Below are positions 16,316 to 24,077 of a stretch of 49,148 nt of DNA, piece after piece. This DNA comes from an uncultured Anaerolineae bacterium. GTDB taxonomy: Bacteria > Chloroflexota > Anaerolineae > Aggregatilineales > UBA2796. The notes under the pieces are model-generated. The model did no database searches, was not told the DNA's origin, and was given only the letters and a program-made list of their open reading frames with translations. How positions within the stretch are numbered: position 1 is the stretch's first letter; every line of letters begins with the position of its first letter. Position numbers and translations under genes: made by a program. The stretch is taken from assembly GCA_938005675.1 (NCBI GenBank), contig CALKXH010000050.1, forward strand, positions 1-49,148, written 5' to 3'.

Positions 16316-17212
16316 ATGGACGATTACGGCATCTCACAGACCTTTGACAGCGAAGCGCGCTTGCGCCGCCAGACTCTGTTCAGCGCGCTGGGGGCATTCG
16401 GGTTGGTCTTCGTGCTATGGCAGCTGGCGCCGCATAATGAGACGGTCAGCAGCTTGTTGTATCCCTTTCGGCTGATCGTCACCTTCGTGCATGAGGCGGG
16501 GCATGGCATCGCGGCGCTGCTGACGGGCGGGCGCTTCATCGAGTTCCGCGTCTTCCCCAACGGGGCGGGCTTGGCGACCACCGCCGGCGGCAATCGGCTG
16601 ATCATCACGCAGATGGGCTATCTGGGCGCGGCGTTCTTCGGCGCGATCCTGCTCTACGCCGCCAATCGTCTGCGACGTGTGCGCTTGGTGGCAGTCTTGG
16701 CGGGCTTGTTCTTCGTCGGCTGCGCGCTGCTCTTCACGGGCGGCGAGGGCTCGCTGCTGATCGGCGGCGTCGGCTTGACCATCGCGTTGTGGTCGGCGGG
16801 CGGCACGCTGCAGCAGAGCGAAAATCAGCTGCAATTGGTGCTGCGCGGCGCGGCAATTGGGGCGCTCGCCCTGACCTTCGTGCTGGTGCGCGATAACGTG
16901 GCGTTGATGACGGGCGTGGTCAGCGGGACGGCGCTCTTCGCTTTAGCCGCCTTCGCCTCGCGCTCGGTGGTGCTGTTTGCGCTCAACGCGCTAGCGCTGA
17001 TCGTCGGCTTCAACGCCCTCAGCGACATTCTAGCGCTGTGGAACAACCAATCGGCGATGCTGGGAAGGGTGCCAAACGACGCCCTTTCCATGGCGCGCCT
17101 GACCAATCTGCCCGTCAATTTTTGGCTGCTTGTGTGGCTTGCCATCGCGGTGGGCGTGATGGGCGCGGCGATCTGGTTCGGGATCATCCGCCCGACGCGC
17201 TCAAAGCGCTAA
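16316..17212 (+). CDS. M50B-like membrane zinc metalloprotease
   Basis: 298 residues, polytopic, about seven to eight hydrophobic segments. The zinc motif HEAGH (His59, Glu60, His63) lies in a hydrophobic segment, as in intramembrane M50 peptidases, and Asp in NALSDILAL (about 236) is a candidate third ligand. The M50B group is poorly studied; members lack the PDZ domain of RseP, and none is visible here. It may cleave a membrane regulator, but no anti-sigma factor is next to it. The region 16217-16315 to the divergent gene shows no strong promoter. Confidence 0.78.
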   Translation: MDDYGISQTFDSEARLRRQTLFSALGAFGLVFVLWQLAPHNETVSSLLYPFRLIVTFVHEAGHGIAALLTGGRFIEFRVFPNGAGLATTAGGNRLIITQMGYLGAAFFGAILLYAANRLRRVRLVAVLAGLFFVGCALLFTGGEGSLLIGGVGLTIALWSAGGTLQQSENQLQLVLRGAAIGALALTFVLVRDNVALMTGVVSGTALFALAAFASRSVVLFALNALALIVGFNALSDILALWNNQSAMLGRVPNDALSMARLTNLPVNFWLLVWLAIAVGVMGAAIWFGIIRPTRSKR

Positions 17213-17244
17213 TGAGTCGCTCGGATCGCCGTCGTCGAGCGCGC

Positions 17245-17250
17245 TATAAT
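17245..17250 (+). promoter_or_regulatory. -10 box of the moeA promoter
   Basis: TATAAT, 26 bases before the TTG start of moeA; AAAGGAGAG (17262-17270) lies between as a ribosome binding site. No -35 is recognisable. Confidence 0.45.
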
Positions 17251-17275
17251 CTGCTTGAAGAGAAAGGAGAGGGCG

Positions 17276-18517
17276 TTGTACAGTGTTGATGAGGCGCTTG
17301 GGCATATCCTGAGCCACTTTGAGCGTCTGCCGACTGAACATGTTCCGCTCGAAGAGGCGTTTGGGCGTATTTTGGCGCAAGCGATCCACGCTGCGCACGA
17401 TCTGCCGCCTTTCCCGAACAGCGCGCTGGATGGCTACGCCGTGCGCGCCGCCGACGTCGCCGCCGCCAGCGCTGAGTCGCCCGTGCGCTTGCCCATCAGC
17501 GGCGATATCCCCGCCGGGAGCTTCCCGCAAGCGCCGCTACAGGCTGGCACAGCCATGCGCATCATGACGGGCGCGCCTCTGCCCGAAGGCGCCGACGCCG
17601 TCGTGCCTGTGGAGCAGACTGACGACGCGCCCAATCGCTTCGCCCTCAACAGTCCGCTGCCTCAGAGCGTGCTGATCCGCGCTGCAGTCTCTGCGGGCAA
17701 CGGCGTGCGCCCCGTCGGGGAGGATGTGACGGCGGGCGCCCTCGTGCTGGAGGCGGGGCGGCGGCTGCGCGCGGCGGATATCGGCATTTTGGCGGGCTTG
17801 GGCGTGGCGCGCGTGCCGGTGGTACGCCGCCCTGTGGTGGCGATCCTCTCCACGGGCGATGAGCTGCTCCCGCCGCACGCGCTACTCGTCAAAGGCAAGA
17901 TTCACGACGTGAACGGCGTGGCGTTGTGCGCCTGCGTGCAGGAGCTGGGCGGCGTCCCGCGCTTTCTGGGCATCGCGCCCGACTCGGTCGAGGCGGTTTA
18001 CAGCCGCCTCGAAGCCGCCGCCGACTCTGACGTCATCCTCAGCACGGCGGGCGTCTCAGTCGGGGCGCTAGACGTGGTCAAAGAGGCGGTCACGCGGCGC
18101 GGAACGCTCGGTTTGTGGCGCGTGAACATCCGACCGGGCAAACCGCTCGCCTTCGGGAAGTTCGGCAACACGCCGTTCTTTGGTCTGCCGGGCAACCCCG
18201 TCAGCGCGCTGGTCACTTTTGACGTCTTCGTGCGCCCCGCTCTGCTGAAATTGCTGGGCGCCGCGCACGCAGACCTCCCACAAGCCATCGCCGAAGTCGC
18301 TGAGCCGATGCACAGCGACGGCAGGCGCACTTACGCACGAGTCAAGCTGCGCCGCGCCGCGGACGGGCAGCTGCTCGCCTTCAGCACGGGCACGCAGAGT
18401 TCAGGAGCGATCAGCTCGCTAGTCAACGCCGACGGGCTGCTGATCATCCCTGAGGGCATGACTGAAGTGCCGATCGGCACGCGCTTGCCCGTGCGCCTGT
18501 TCGATCAAACCCTGTAA
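17276..18517 (+). CDS. moeA: Molybdopterin molybdotransferase
   Basis: 413 residues. MoeA inserts molybdate into adenylylated molybdopterin. Typical motifs are PPFPNSALDGYAV, MRIMTGAPLPEGADAVVPVE, LSTGDEL, the TAGVSVGALD region and GLPGNPVSALVTFDVF, followed by the C-terminal barrel domain. The TTG at 17276 is preferred because a strong ribosome binding site precedes it and MoeA proteins usually begin with a sequence like YSVDEAL; a TTG at 17255 is upstream of that site. No other molybdenum cofactor genes are in the window. The VKOR gene follows 25 bases downstream. Confidence 0.92.
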   Translation: MYSVDEALGHILSHFERLPTEHVPLEEAFGRILAQAIHAAHDLPPFPNSALDGYAVRAADVAAASAESPVRLPISGDIPAGSFPQAPLQAGTAMRIMTGAPLPEGADAVVPVEQTDDAPNRFALNSPLPQSVLIRAAVSAGNGVRPVGEDVTAGALVLEAGRRLRAADIGILAGLGVARVPVVRRPVVAILSTGDELLPPHALLVKGKIHDVNGVALCACVQELGGVPRFLGIAPDSVEAVYSRLEAAADSDVILSTAGVSVGALDVVKEAVTRRGTLGLWRVNIRPGKPLAFGKFGNTPFFGLPGNPVSALVTFDVFVRPALLKLLGAAHADLPQAIAEVAEPMHSDGRRTYARVKLRRAADGQLLAFSTGTQSSGAISSLVNADGLLIIPEGMTEVPIGTRLPVRLFDQTL

Positions 18518-18542
18518 TGTGAGTTGTGAAGGAGCATCTCCG

Positions 18543-19079
18543 ATGACTACCAGTCACTCAGCTGAAGGATACCTCGCAAAGGCAGCCGATGGCGTCTCGG
18601 CTCAGCCCAAAGGCGACTCGCTCTGGCGCATCAGCCTGATTTTGAGTCTGATCGGCTTGTGCATCGCCGGCTATCTCGCCTACACCAAGCTGACCAACAC
18701 CGAGATCGCCTGCGTGCAAGCCATCAGCGACTGCAGCTACGTGGATAGCTCGCCCTACGCCTACTTGGGCGGCTACGGCGGCGTGCCGATTGCCTACATC
18801 GGCTTCGGGGGCTATGCCGCCATCTTCCTGACCCTGCTGGGCGAGCGGCGGCTTGGGCTGCTCAGCCGCTATGGCAAGTGGCTGATCCTCGGCATGACGC
18901 TGATCGGCTTTTTAGTCTCAGGCTATTTGGTGGCTGTTCAGGCGTTGGTGCTGAACAGCTTTTGCCAATGGTGCATGGGCAGCGCCGTGACGATGACCGT
19001 CCTGTTTGGCGTGAGCTTTGCGCGGCTGTGGCGCGCCTTGAGCGCTGAGCCTGATGACGAAGAGGCAGAGCAAGCGTAG
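18543..19079 (+). CDS. Vitamin K epoxide reductase family protein
   Basis: 178 residues with four to five transmembrane helices. The active-site motif CQWC (141-144) and the loop pair Cys57/Cys64 match bacterial VKOR, which oxidises DsbA-like thioredoxins and passes electrons to quinone, doing the job of DsbB. No thioredoxin domain is fused here, so a separate partner is needed. The only membrane thioredoxin in this window is the CcmG-like protein at 26551, which is a reductant, not an obvious partner. ATG 18543 has GAAGGAG upstream; a GTG at 18519 is less likely. Confidence 0.88.
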   Translation: MTTSHSAEGYLAKAADGVSAQPKGDSLWRISLILSLIGLCIAGYLAYTKLTNTEIACVQAISDCSYVDSSPYAYLGGYGGVPIAYIGFGGYAAIFLTLLGERRLGLLSRYGKWLILGMTLIGFLVSGYLVAVQALVLNSFCQWCMGSAVTMTVLFGVSFARLWRALSAEPDDEEAEQA

Positions 19080-19143
19080 CAGACGCCACGCGAAAGGCGA
19101 GAGGCGCAACAAGCCAAACGTGCCGCGGCGCGGCGCGTCCCGA

Positions 19144-19962
19144 TCAGCCCTCTGAGCTAGAGCTCAGCGTCTCCTCCGCTTGTGAGCGCGCGTTGGGCTT
19201 GCCGCGCCGCTTGCCCTTGCGACTGCTCGCCTTGTGCGCCGCGCGCCCCGCCAGAGCGCGTTCCAGCTCCGGAAAGTTGGCGTCGGCTGAGTTCAGCAGC
19301 GCACGGCGCAGCGCCAGCTCGATGGCGTTCGGCACATTCTCATCATCCGAATCCTCGTCGGCGGCAGCGGCGGTCGGCGCTTCCAGCGCTTTCACGCTCA
19401 GATCGAGCTGCTTCTTGCGGCTGCTGACCTTGATGACTTTGGCGGTCAGCTCCTCGCCAAGCTGGTAGACATCAGCGGGCGAGCCGACAAAGCCATGAGC
19501 CAGCTCCTTGACGTGAACCATGCCGGGGCGCTCCGCGCCGACGTCCACGAAGACGCCGTAGTTTTCAATGCGCACGATTTTGCCGCTCAGCACCTGCCCG
19601 ACGCGAATCTCGTCCCAATCCAGCCCCAGCGGCTTGATCATGGTCGCATCGATGCGCCCGTGCTCGGCGTCAACGTGGCGCACCCAGACGGTGACGGCTT
19701 GCCCCTCCTGCAGCACATCGTTGACGTTCTTGGGCGGCTCTTCGCTGATCTGCGAGATATGTACGAAGGCATCCTTGCCCACGCCCACATCGACAAAGGC
19801 GCCGAACAGCTCCACGCGCTTCACGACGCCCTTCAGCTCCATTTTGGGCTTCAGAGCCTGCCAAGCGTCGGCTTGGCTTGGCGCAGTCGGCTCAGCGCTG
19901 GGCGCGGAGTCGGCAGGGGCAGCTGCCAGCGGTTCGGTGAGGGCAGCATTTTCTTCGGTCAT
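19144..19962 (-). CDS. S1 RNA-binding domain protein
   Basis: 272 residues with two S1 domains (about 40-108 and 121-192); FGAFVDVG and YGVFVDVG are the S1 signature strands. An acidic Ala-rich N-terminus and a basic Lys/Arg-rich C-terminal tail flank them. With two domains it is much shorter than ribosomal protein S1 of E. coli (six) and may be a reduced S1 or another RNA-binding factor. It has its own promoter at 20027-20055 and no operon partner. Confidence 0.85.
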   Translation of the reverse strand: MTEENAALTEPLAAAPADSAPSAEPTAPSQADAWQALKPKMELKGVVKRVELFGAFVDVGVGKDAFVHISQISEEPPKNVNDVLQEGQAVTVWVRHVDAEHGRIDATMIKPLGLDWDEIRVGQVLSGKIVRIENYGVFVDVGAERPGMVHVKELAHGFVGSPADVYQLGEELTAKVIKVSSRKKQLDLSVKALEAPTAAAADEDSDDENVPNAIELALRRALLNSADANFPELERALAGRAAHKASSRKGKRRGKPNARSQAEETLSSSSEG

Positions 19963-20026
19963 GTTGGCTTTACTCCTTCAATCAGAGAACTCGGGATGGC
20001 GACTTGGCTATCGCATTTGGGGCGCA

Positions 20027-20055
20027 ATTCTACTACTTTATTAAAGTATGGTCAA
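20027..20055 (-). promoter_or_regulatory. Promoter with palindromic spacer, S1-domain gene
   Basis: On the minus strand TTGACC (20055-20050) and TAGAAT (20032-20027) are 17 bases apart, a good housekeeping promoter, 65 bases before the start codon. The spacer is largely the inverted repeat TACTTT-N3-AAAGTA (20034-20048), placed where a repressor would block RNA polymerase. Confidence 0.55.
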
Positions 20056-20085
20056 CTGTGGGCTGAATTGAGGTTTGGGCGGAGT

Positions 20086-20118
20086 ATCTCTTGCCTGCGG
20101 GGTCGGCAGGCAAGAGAT
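20086..20118 (-). terminator. Hairpin after the SPFH gene
   Basis: A 13-base perfect stem (left arm 20086-20098, right arm 20106-20118; core TTGCCTGC/GCAGGCAA) with a 7-base loop lies 20 bases beyond the SPFH stop. It lacks a U-run on the minus strand, so it may be a weak terminator or an mRNA 3' end stabiliser. Confidence 0.55.
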
Positions 20119-20137
20119 TGAGCGTGGATCGGAGCGC

Positions 20138-21253
20138 TTAGCCGCCCAGTTCCTTGAGGCGTTTCTCCCAACGTTCGACAAGGCGATTGTAAGTTGCCTC
20201 GCTGATCTCGCCGTTGGCTAGGCGCATATCCAGATTGGCGATCAGCGCCTCGATCTCCTCTTTGGTCTGCGGATTGGCGGGCGGTTGCGCAGCGGGCGGC
20301 TTTTGCTCCTGAGCGGGCGGCTTGTTCTGCTGCTGACTCACCTGATTCGCCATCATCTGCATCATCATCTGCTGCATCATCATCTGCTGTTGCTGCATCT
20401 GCTGCTGCATAGCGGCTTGCTCAGGGTTCATGGTCGCGCCGAGGGTCTGCCCTAGCCCAAAGCCCAGACCGGCGCCCGCCGCCGCGCCGCCCAAACCGGG
20501 ATTCTGAGCGGCAGCCTCGGCGATGTCCAGACGGCGCATCTCAGCGAAGGTACGCGCATCGCCGCCGTACTTGATGATATCTTCCTGAGTCAGGTCTTTG
20601 ATATCGAAGGTGCCGGCTTGGAAGCTCTTGATGCGCATCCCCAGCGCCTGAAACTCGGCGTTGAGCAGGGCGAGCGAGGCGGACTCAAGGCTGCTGATCA
20701 GGCGGTTCGCCTCCTGCACGCTGTTGATCTTCTCTTTAGAGATCAGCTCGGTGATCTCGCCCAGCAGGATGGTCTGAATGCGCTCGCGGATATCCGCCAA
20801 GCGCAGGGACGGGCGCCCGATGCCGTATTGCTTCAAGAAACGGACGGGGTCTTCAATGCCGATATCGACCACGCCGCGATTGCGCAGGAGCATGAAGCCA
20901 GCGCCGCGACCGGGCGTCTCCATGTAGATGGGCGGGTTCGTCCCCCAGGGCACCTGCGGCAAATCGCGCATGTTCACGAAGTAGACGTCCGCCGTGAAGA
21001 TGTTCTTGCCGCTGGAGACGAGGAAGTTCAGCGCGTCGGAGAGCAACGGGAGAGTGCCCGTGTTCAGCGTATGCGCGCCCGGTCCGAGCGCATCCAGCAC
21101 TTGCCCTTGCCGCACAAAGATCGCCACTTGGCTCTCTTGCACGATCACCCGTGAGCCAAAACGGAAGTCGCCGTTGCCTTGTTGCGGCTCGCGCCATACC
21201 AGCTCATCTTCCATCACGTTGGGATGCGAAACGACGTCAATAATACGCGGCAT
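20138..21253 (-). CDS. SPFH-domain protein with SHOCT tail
   Basis: 371 residues. Residues about 30-240 form an SPFH/Band 7-like domain of the virion-core-protein-like (YdjI) group, with no transmembrane helix. Then come a Gly/Ala-rich stretch, a Gln/Met-rich segment (about 285-310: QQQMQQQQMMMQQMMMQMM), a Pro/Gln linker and a C-terminal SHOCT helix pair (EIEALIANLDMRLANGEISEATYNRL). SPFH proteins oligomerise into scaffolds; SHOCT modules bind other proteins. It is preceded by a small helical protein gene 23 bases upstream and may form a unit with it. The substrate or target is not known. Confidence 0.82.
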   Translation of the reverse strand: MPRIIDVVSHPNVMEDELVWREPQQGNGDFRFGSRVIVQESQVAIFVRQGQVLDALGPGAHTLNTGTLPLLSDALNFLVSSGKNIFTADVYFVNMRDLPQVPWGTNPPIYMETPGRGAGFMLLRNRGVVDIGIEDPVRFLKQYGIGRPSLRLADIRERIQTILLGEITELISKEKINSVQEANRLISSLESASLALLNAEFQALGMRIKSFQAGTFDIKDLTQEDIIKYGGDARTFAEMRRLDIAEAAAQNPGLGGAAAGAGLGFGLGQTLGATMNPEQAAMQQQMQQQQMMMQQMMMQMMANQVSQQQNKPPAQEQKPPAAQPPANPQTKEEIEALIANLDMRLANGEISEATYNRLVERWEKRLKELGG

Positions 21254-21276
21254 GATCTAGCCCTTCCTTAAAGCAC

Positions 21277-21795
21277 TCAACTGATCTCGGTCACAGCGTT
21301 ATCGCGCATGTTGAAGGCGGCGTTCGCCTCCATGGCGACCATCTCCAACTTGCTGATGGCTTCATCCACGCCCTCGCCGCTGCGCGTCGCGGCATCGAAC
21401 GCCTCGATTGCCGTGCGGAAGTGATCGACGTACTCGATCAAAGCGGCATCGAAGGCGTAAATCCGCTCCAGCTGCTCAGGACCGATCTTCTGGGCGGCGT
21501 AGAAGCCTGCGTAGCCCGGCGCCGCCGTGTTGACGCGGTCGATGAAAATCTGGAACTGCGTCTTCGCCTCCCGAAGCTTGGTGGCAACGGAGAGTCCGCC
21601 CTGCCGCAGCATCCGAGTCTCGGCGGCGATGAAGCGCTGCATCTGCTCTTTGAGCAGCGTGACAATGTGCTCACGAATCATGCGGTCAGCCTCGCGGCGC
21701 GCCGTCATCTCCGTGTAGCCGCGGAAGCCCGGAATGCGCGCCAAAACGCGCTCAAAGCCGCTGCGCTGCGAGATAATCCTCTGATATAAATCCAT
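21277..21795 (-). CDS. Uncharacterised helical protein upstream of SPFH gene
   Basis: 172 residues, predicted all-helical and soluble, rich in charged residues, with no signal peptide or motif I recognise. The run TEMTARREADRMIREHIVTLL is amphipathic, so a helical bundle or coiled coil is likely. ATG 21795 (MDLYQRI) is chosen; ATG 21807 adds four residues and the longest frame starts at 21867. The gene is 23 bases before the SPFH gene on the same strand, suggesting joint function at a scaffold. Confidence 0.6.
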   Translation of the reverse strand: MDLYQRIISQRSGFERVLARIPGFRGYTEMTARREADRMIREHIVTLLKEQMQRFIAAETRMLRQGGLSVATKLREAKTQFQIFIDRVNTAAPGYAGFYAAQKIGPEQLERIYAFDAALIEYVDHFRTAIEAFDAATRSGEGVDEAISKLEMVAMEANAAFNMRDNAVTEIS

Positions 21796-21921
21796 CGCTC
21801 TGAACATCCTCGCTGAACTTGCCAATCCCACTGAGCTTAGCATACACTGAATCGGCTTGCAGAACAAACACCAAATTTTGGTGAGATGAAAATTCGCGCT
21901 GAGCGAAGGAGGGATTCGCTA

Positions 21922-22446
21922 ATGGGCGCGGCACAACAAGGCTTCGATTCTGCGCGCTGGATGGTCATCCCGCGCACGCTGATCTTCCTGACTAACGGCG
22001 GCGATCTGCTGCTGCTGAAGCGCAGTGCGAATCGGCGCGTCTTTCCGAACCGCTACAACGGGCTAGGCGGGCATGTCGAGCGCGACGAGACGCTGGAGAC
22101 GGCGGCGCTGCGCGAAGTGCGCGAGGAATGTGGCATCCCGCCCGATCAGATACGCGATTTTCGCCTGCGCGCCATCTCGCACGTCGCCAGCGACGCAAGG
22201 GGCGGCATCATGGTCTTCATCTTCAGCGGGGAGGCGCTCACGCGGGAGGTGCGCGCCACTTCAGAGGGCGAGTTGAGCTGGATTCCCCTCTCAGACGTCT
22301 ACGGCTTGCCGCTGGTGGACGATTTGCCGCCCCTGCTGCCGCGCCTCTTCGGCGAGACTGCCCGCCGTGAGCTGATCTACCTGCACGTGCGCTACAACGC
22401 AAGCGATCAGATGATCATCACCTTCAGCGACGGGCAAACCGACTAG
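21922..22446 (+). CDS. Nudix hydrolase
   Basis: 174 residues. The Nudix box runs from Gly49 to Ile72: GGHVERDETLETAALREVREE, with the REVREE glutamates that bind metal. The fold hydrolyses nucleoside diphosphates linked to another group; the LLLLKRS and NRYNGLGGHVE surroundings are like 8-oxo-dGTP diphosphatases. An AAGGAGG ribosome binding site sits before ATG 21922, so an in-frame ATG at 21886 is rejected. The gene converges with ccmD, the stop being adjacent to ccmD's stop. Confidence 0.87.
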   Translation: MGAAQQGFDSARWMVIPRTLIFLTNGGDLLLLKRSANRRVFPNRYNGLGGHVERDETLETAALREVREECGIPPDQIRDFRLRAISHVASDARGGIMVFIFSGEALTREVRATSEGELSWIPLSDVYGLPLVDDLPPLLPRLFGETARRELIYLHVRYNASDQMIITFSDGQTD

Positions 22447-22587
22447 CTAATCTTTCAGGGCGCGCTCGGCGCGGACTAGGGCGCGCCGCACCTCGGCGAA
22501 GCGCACGATGAGGCTCGTCACATACGCGCCCATGATCGCCGCGATAGCCGCCAAGCCGAGCATCAAGTATTCTGCGTTCTGTGGCAT
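22447..22587 (-). CDS. ccmD: CcmD-like heme exporter accessory protein
   Basis: 46 residues. It has one transmembrane helix (about 8-29: LMLGLAAIAAIMGAYVTSLIV) and then a basic, Arg-rich tail (RFAEVRRALVRAERALKD). This is the size and topology of CcmD, which helps release heme-loaded CcmE from the CcmABC complex. It begins 15 bases after the ccmC stop, with GGGAG upstream. The identity rests on position and topology because CcmD has little sequence conservation. Confidence 0.75.
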   Translation of the reverse strand: MPQNAEYLMLGLAAIAAIMGAYVTSLIVRFAEVRRALVRAERALKD

Positions 22588-22602
22588 GGTAGATTACTCC
22601 CT

Positions 22603-23376
22603 CTAGCGCTCTGCCAAGCGCGCCTTGAGCCAATTCAAGCGTTCGATCAGGTTATTCAGGCGGATGCGATGCCAGATCAGCGTGATCGGCACCAAAACCG
22701 CCCAGACCAGCATATTCACGCCCAGCGCCGCGCTCATGCCCGCCGAGGCGTCCAGCTCAAAAGTGCCGCGCGCCTGCTGCGAACTCGGTCCGAAGACGGT
22801 CGGATGGATCGTATCCGGCTTGACGCGAGAGATCAGGATCACCATGATCACGAGGATGATCGCCAACATGCCGTAGACGGCGGCGAAGCGGCGGCGCGTC
22901 TGGGCGTTGCCGATGCTGGCGCGCAGCACGAGGTATGCCGCGTAAGTCAGCATCATGATCGCCTCAAGGGTCAGGCGCGGATCCCACGTCCACCACGTAT
23001 TCCAGATCGGGCGCGCCCAGATCATGCCCGTCACCAAATTGACCGCCGCCAACGCCAAGCCCACCTCCACGCCAGCTAGGGCGAGGCTATCCCACTTAGT
23101 CTGGCGGGTGCGCAGGTACATGAAGCCGCCGAAGGTCGTGCAGGCGAACGCCACAAACGCCCCGATGAAAGCCGGCATGTGCAGATAGAAAATGCGCTGC
23201 ACCTCGCCCTGATTGGCGTCGGTCTTGGCGAAGCCGAGCGCCATGTACAGCCCGAAGCCGATCCCGATCAAGGTCAGGGCGCTGAGCGCCACCAACAGGC
23301 GCGGCACGCCGATGCGCACGCGCTCAGGCTGCTCCAGCGCCACATCCGAGAGCGAAAGATTAGGTGCGATATTCAC
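22603..23376 (-). CDS. ccmC: Heme exporter/handling protein CcmC
   Basis: 257 residues with six or more transmembrane helices. The heme-handling tryptophan-rich motif is WWTWD (128-132), and His66 (YLHMP) and His191 (TIHPTVFGP) flank it as heme ligands. CcmC presents heme to CcmE. GTG 23376 is chosen since GAGGAG sits 6 bases upstream; a TTG at 23400 would lie inside ccmB. It is followed by ccmD. Confidence 0.92.
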   Translation of the reverse strand: MNIAPNLSLSDVALEQPERVRIGVPRLLVALSALTLIGIGFGLYMALGFAKTDANQGEVQRIFYLHMPAFIGAFVAFACTTFGGFMYLRTRQTKWDSLALAGVEVGLALAAVNLVTGMIWARPIWNTWWTWDPRLTLEAIMMLTYAAYLVLRASIGNAQTRRRFAAVYGMLAIILVIMVILISRVKPDTIHPTVFGPSSQQARGTFELDASAGMSAALGVNMLVWAVLVPITLIWHRIRLNNLIERLNWLKARLAER

Positions 23377-23389
23377 GGTTAACTCCTCA

Positions 23390-24067
23390 CTAGGCTTCAA
23401 CTACGAACTCAAACATGACGAAACACGCCGCGAAATAGACGGCATCTACGAATGCCAGCAGCTGCAACCAAGCCAGCCAGTCGCCGCTGGGCTGCCCGCT
23501 CAAGATGCCCGTCGTGGCGCGCACAGCCGTCAGCACGATGGGCAACGCCAACGGTAGCATCACAATCGGCAGCAGACTCTCGCGCGTGCGCGTCTGCGCC
23601 GTCATGGTCGCCAAGAGCGTGCCGACGCTGCTCAAGCCGAGCGTGCCGAGCACCAGCGCCCCGATCAGCCACAGACTGAGCGCGGGCAAGTTGTAGAGCA
23701 GCGCCGCAATCGGGATCAACAACGCGCCCACGATCAGGGCGAACAGGAAATTGCCGACCAGCTTGCCGACGAAGATCGCGGCGCGCTGAATCGGCGCGAT
23801 CAGCATGGCGTCTAGGCTGCCTTGCTCGCGCTCCAGAGTCAGGCTGCGATTCAAGCCGATGATGCTGGCAAAGGCGACCGTCACCCACAGCACGCCGCTG
23901 ATCGACTCTTCGCGGGCGATCCGATCCAGCTCAAGGGCGAAGCTGAAGATCAGCAGGCTGAGCAGGGCGAAGATCAGCATCAGGCTGAGCAACTCGCGGC
24001 TGCGCAACTCCGCCTGCAAGTCTTTGAGGGCGATGCCGTAAACGGCGCGCAGGAAGGGAGTCTGCAT
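23390..24067 (-). CDS. ccmB: Heme exporter protein CcmB
   Basis: 225 residues with about six transmembrane helices. The start LKDLQAELRSRELLSLM, the segment FASIIGLNRSLTLEREQGSLDAML and the last helices are characteristic of CcmB, the membrane subunit of the CcmAB ABC complex. ATG 24067 is chosen, with AGGAGG 8 bases before it; the longer frame overlaps ccmA. CcmAB uses ATP to release holo-CcmE. Confidence 0.92.
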   Translation of the reverse strand: MQTPFLRAVYGIALKDLQAELRSRELLSLMLIFALLSLLIFSFALELDRIAREESISGVLWVTVAFASIIGLNRSLTLEREQGSLDAMLIAPIQRAAIFVGKLVGNFLFALIVGALLIPIAALLYNLPALSLWLIGALVLGTLGLSSVGTLLATMTAQTRTRESLLPIVMLPLALPIVLTAVRATTGILSGQPSGDWLAWLQLLAFVDAVYFAACFVMFEFVVEA

Positions 24068-24077
24068 AGCGTGCCTC

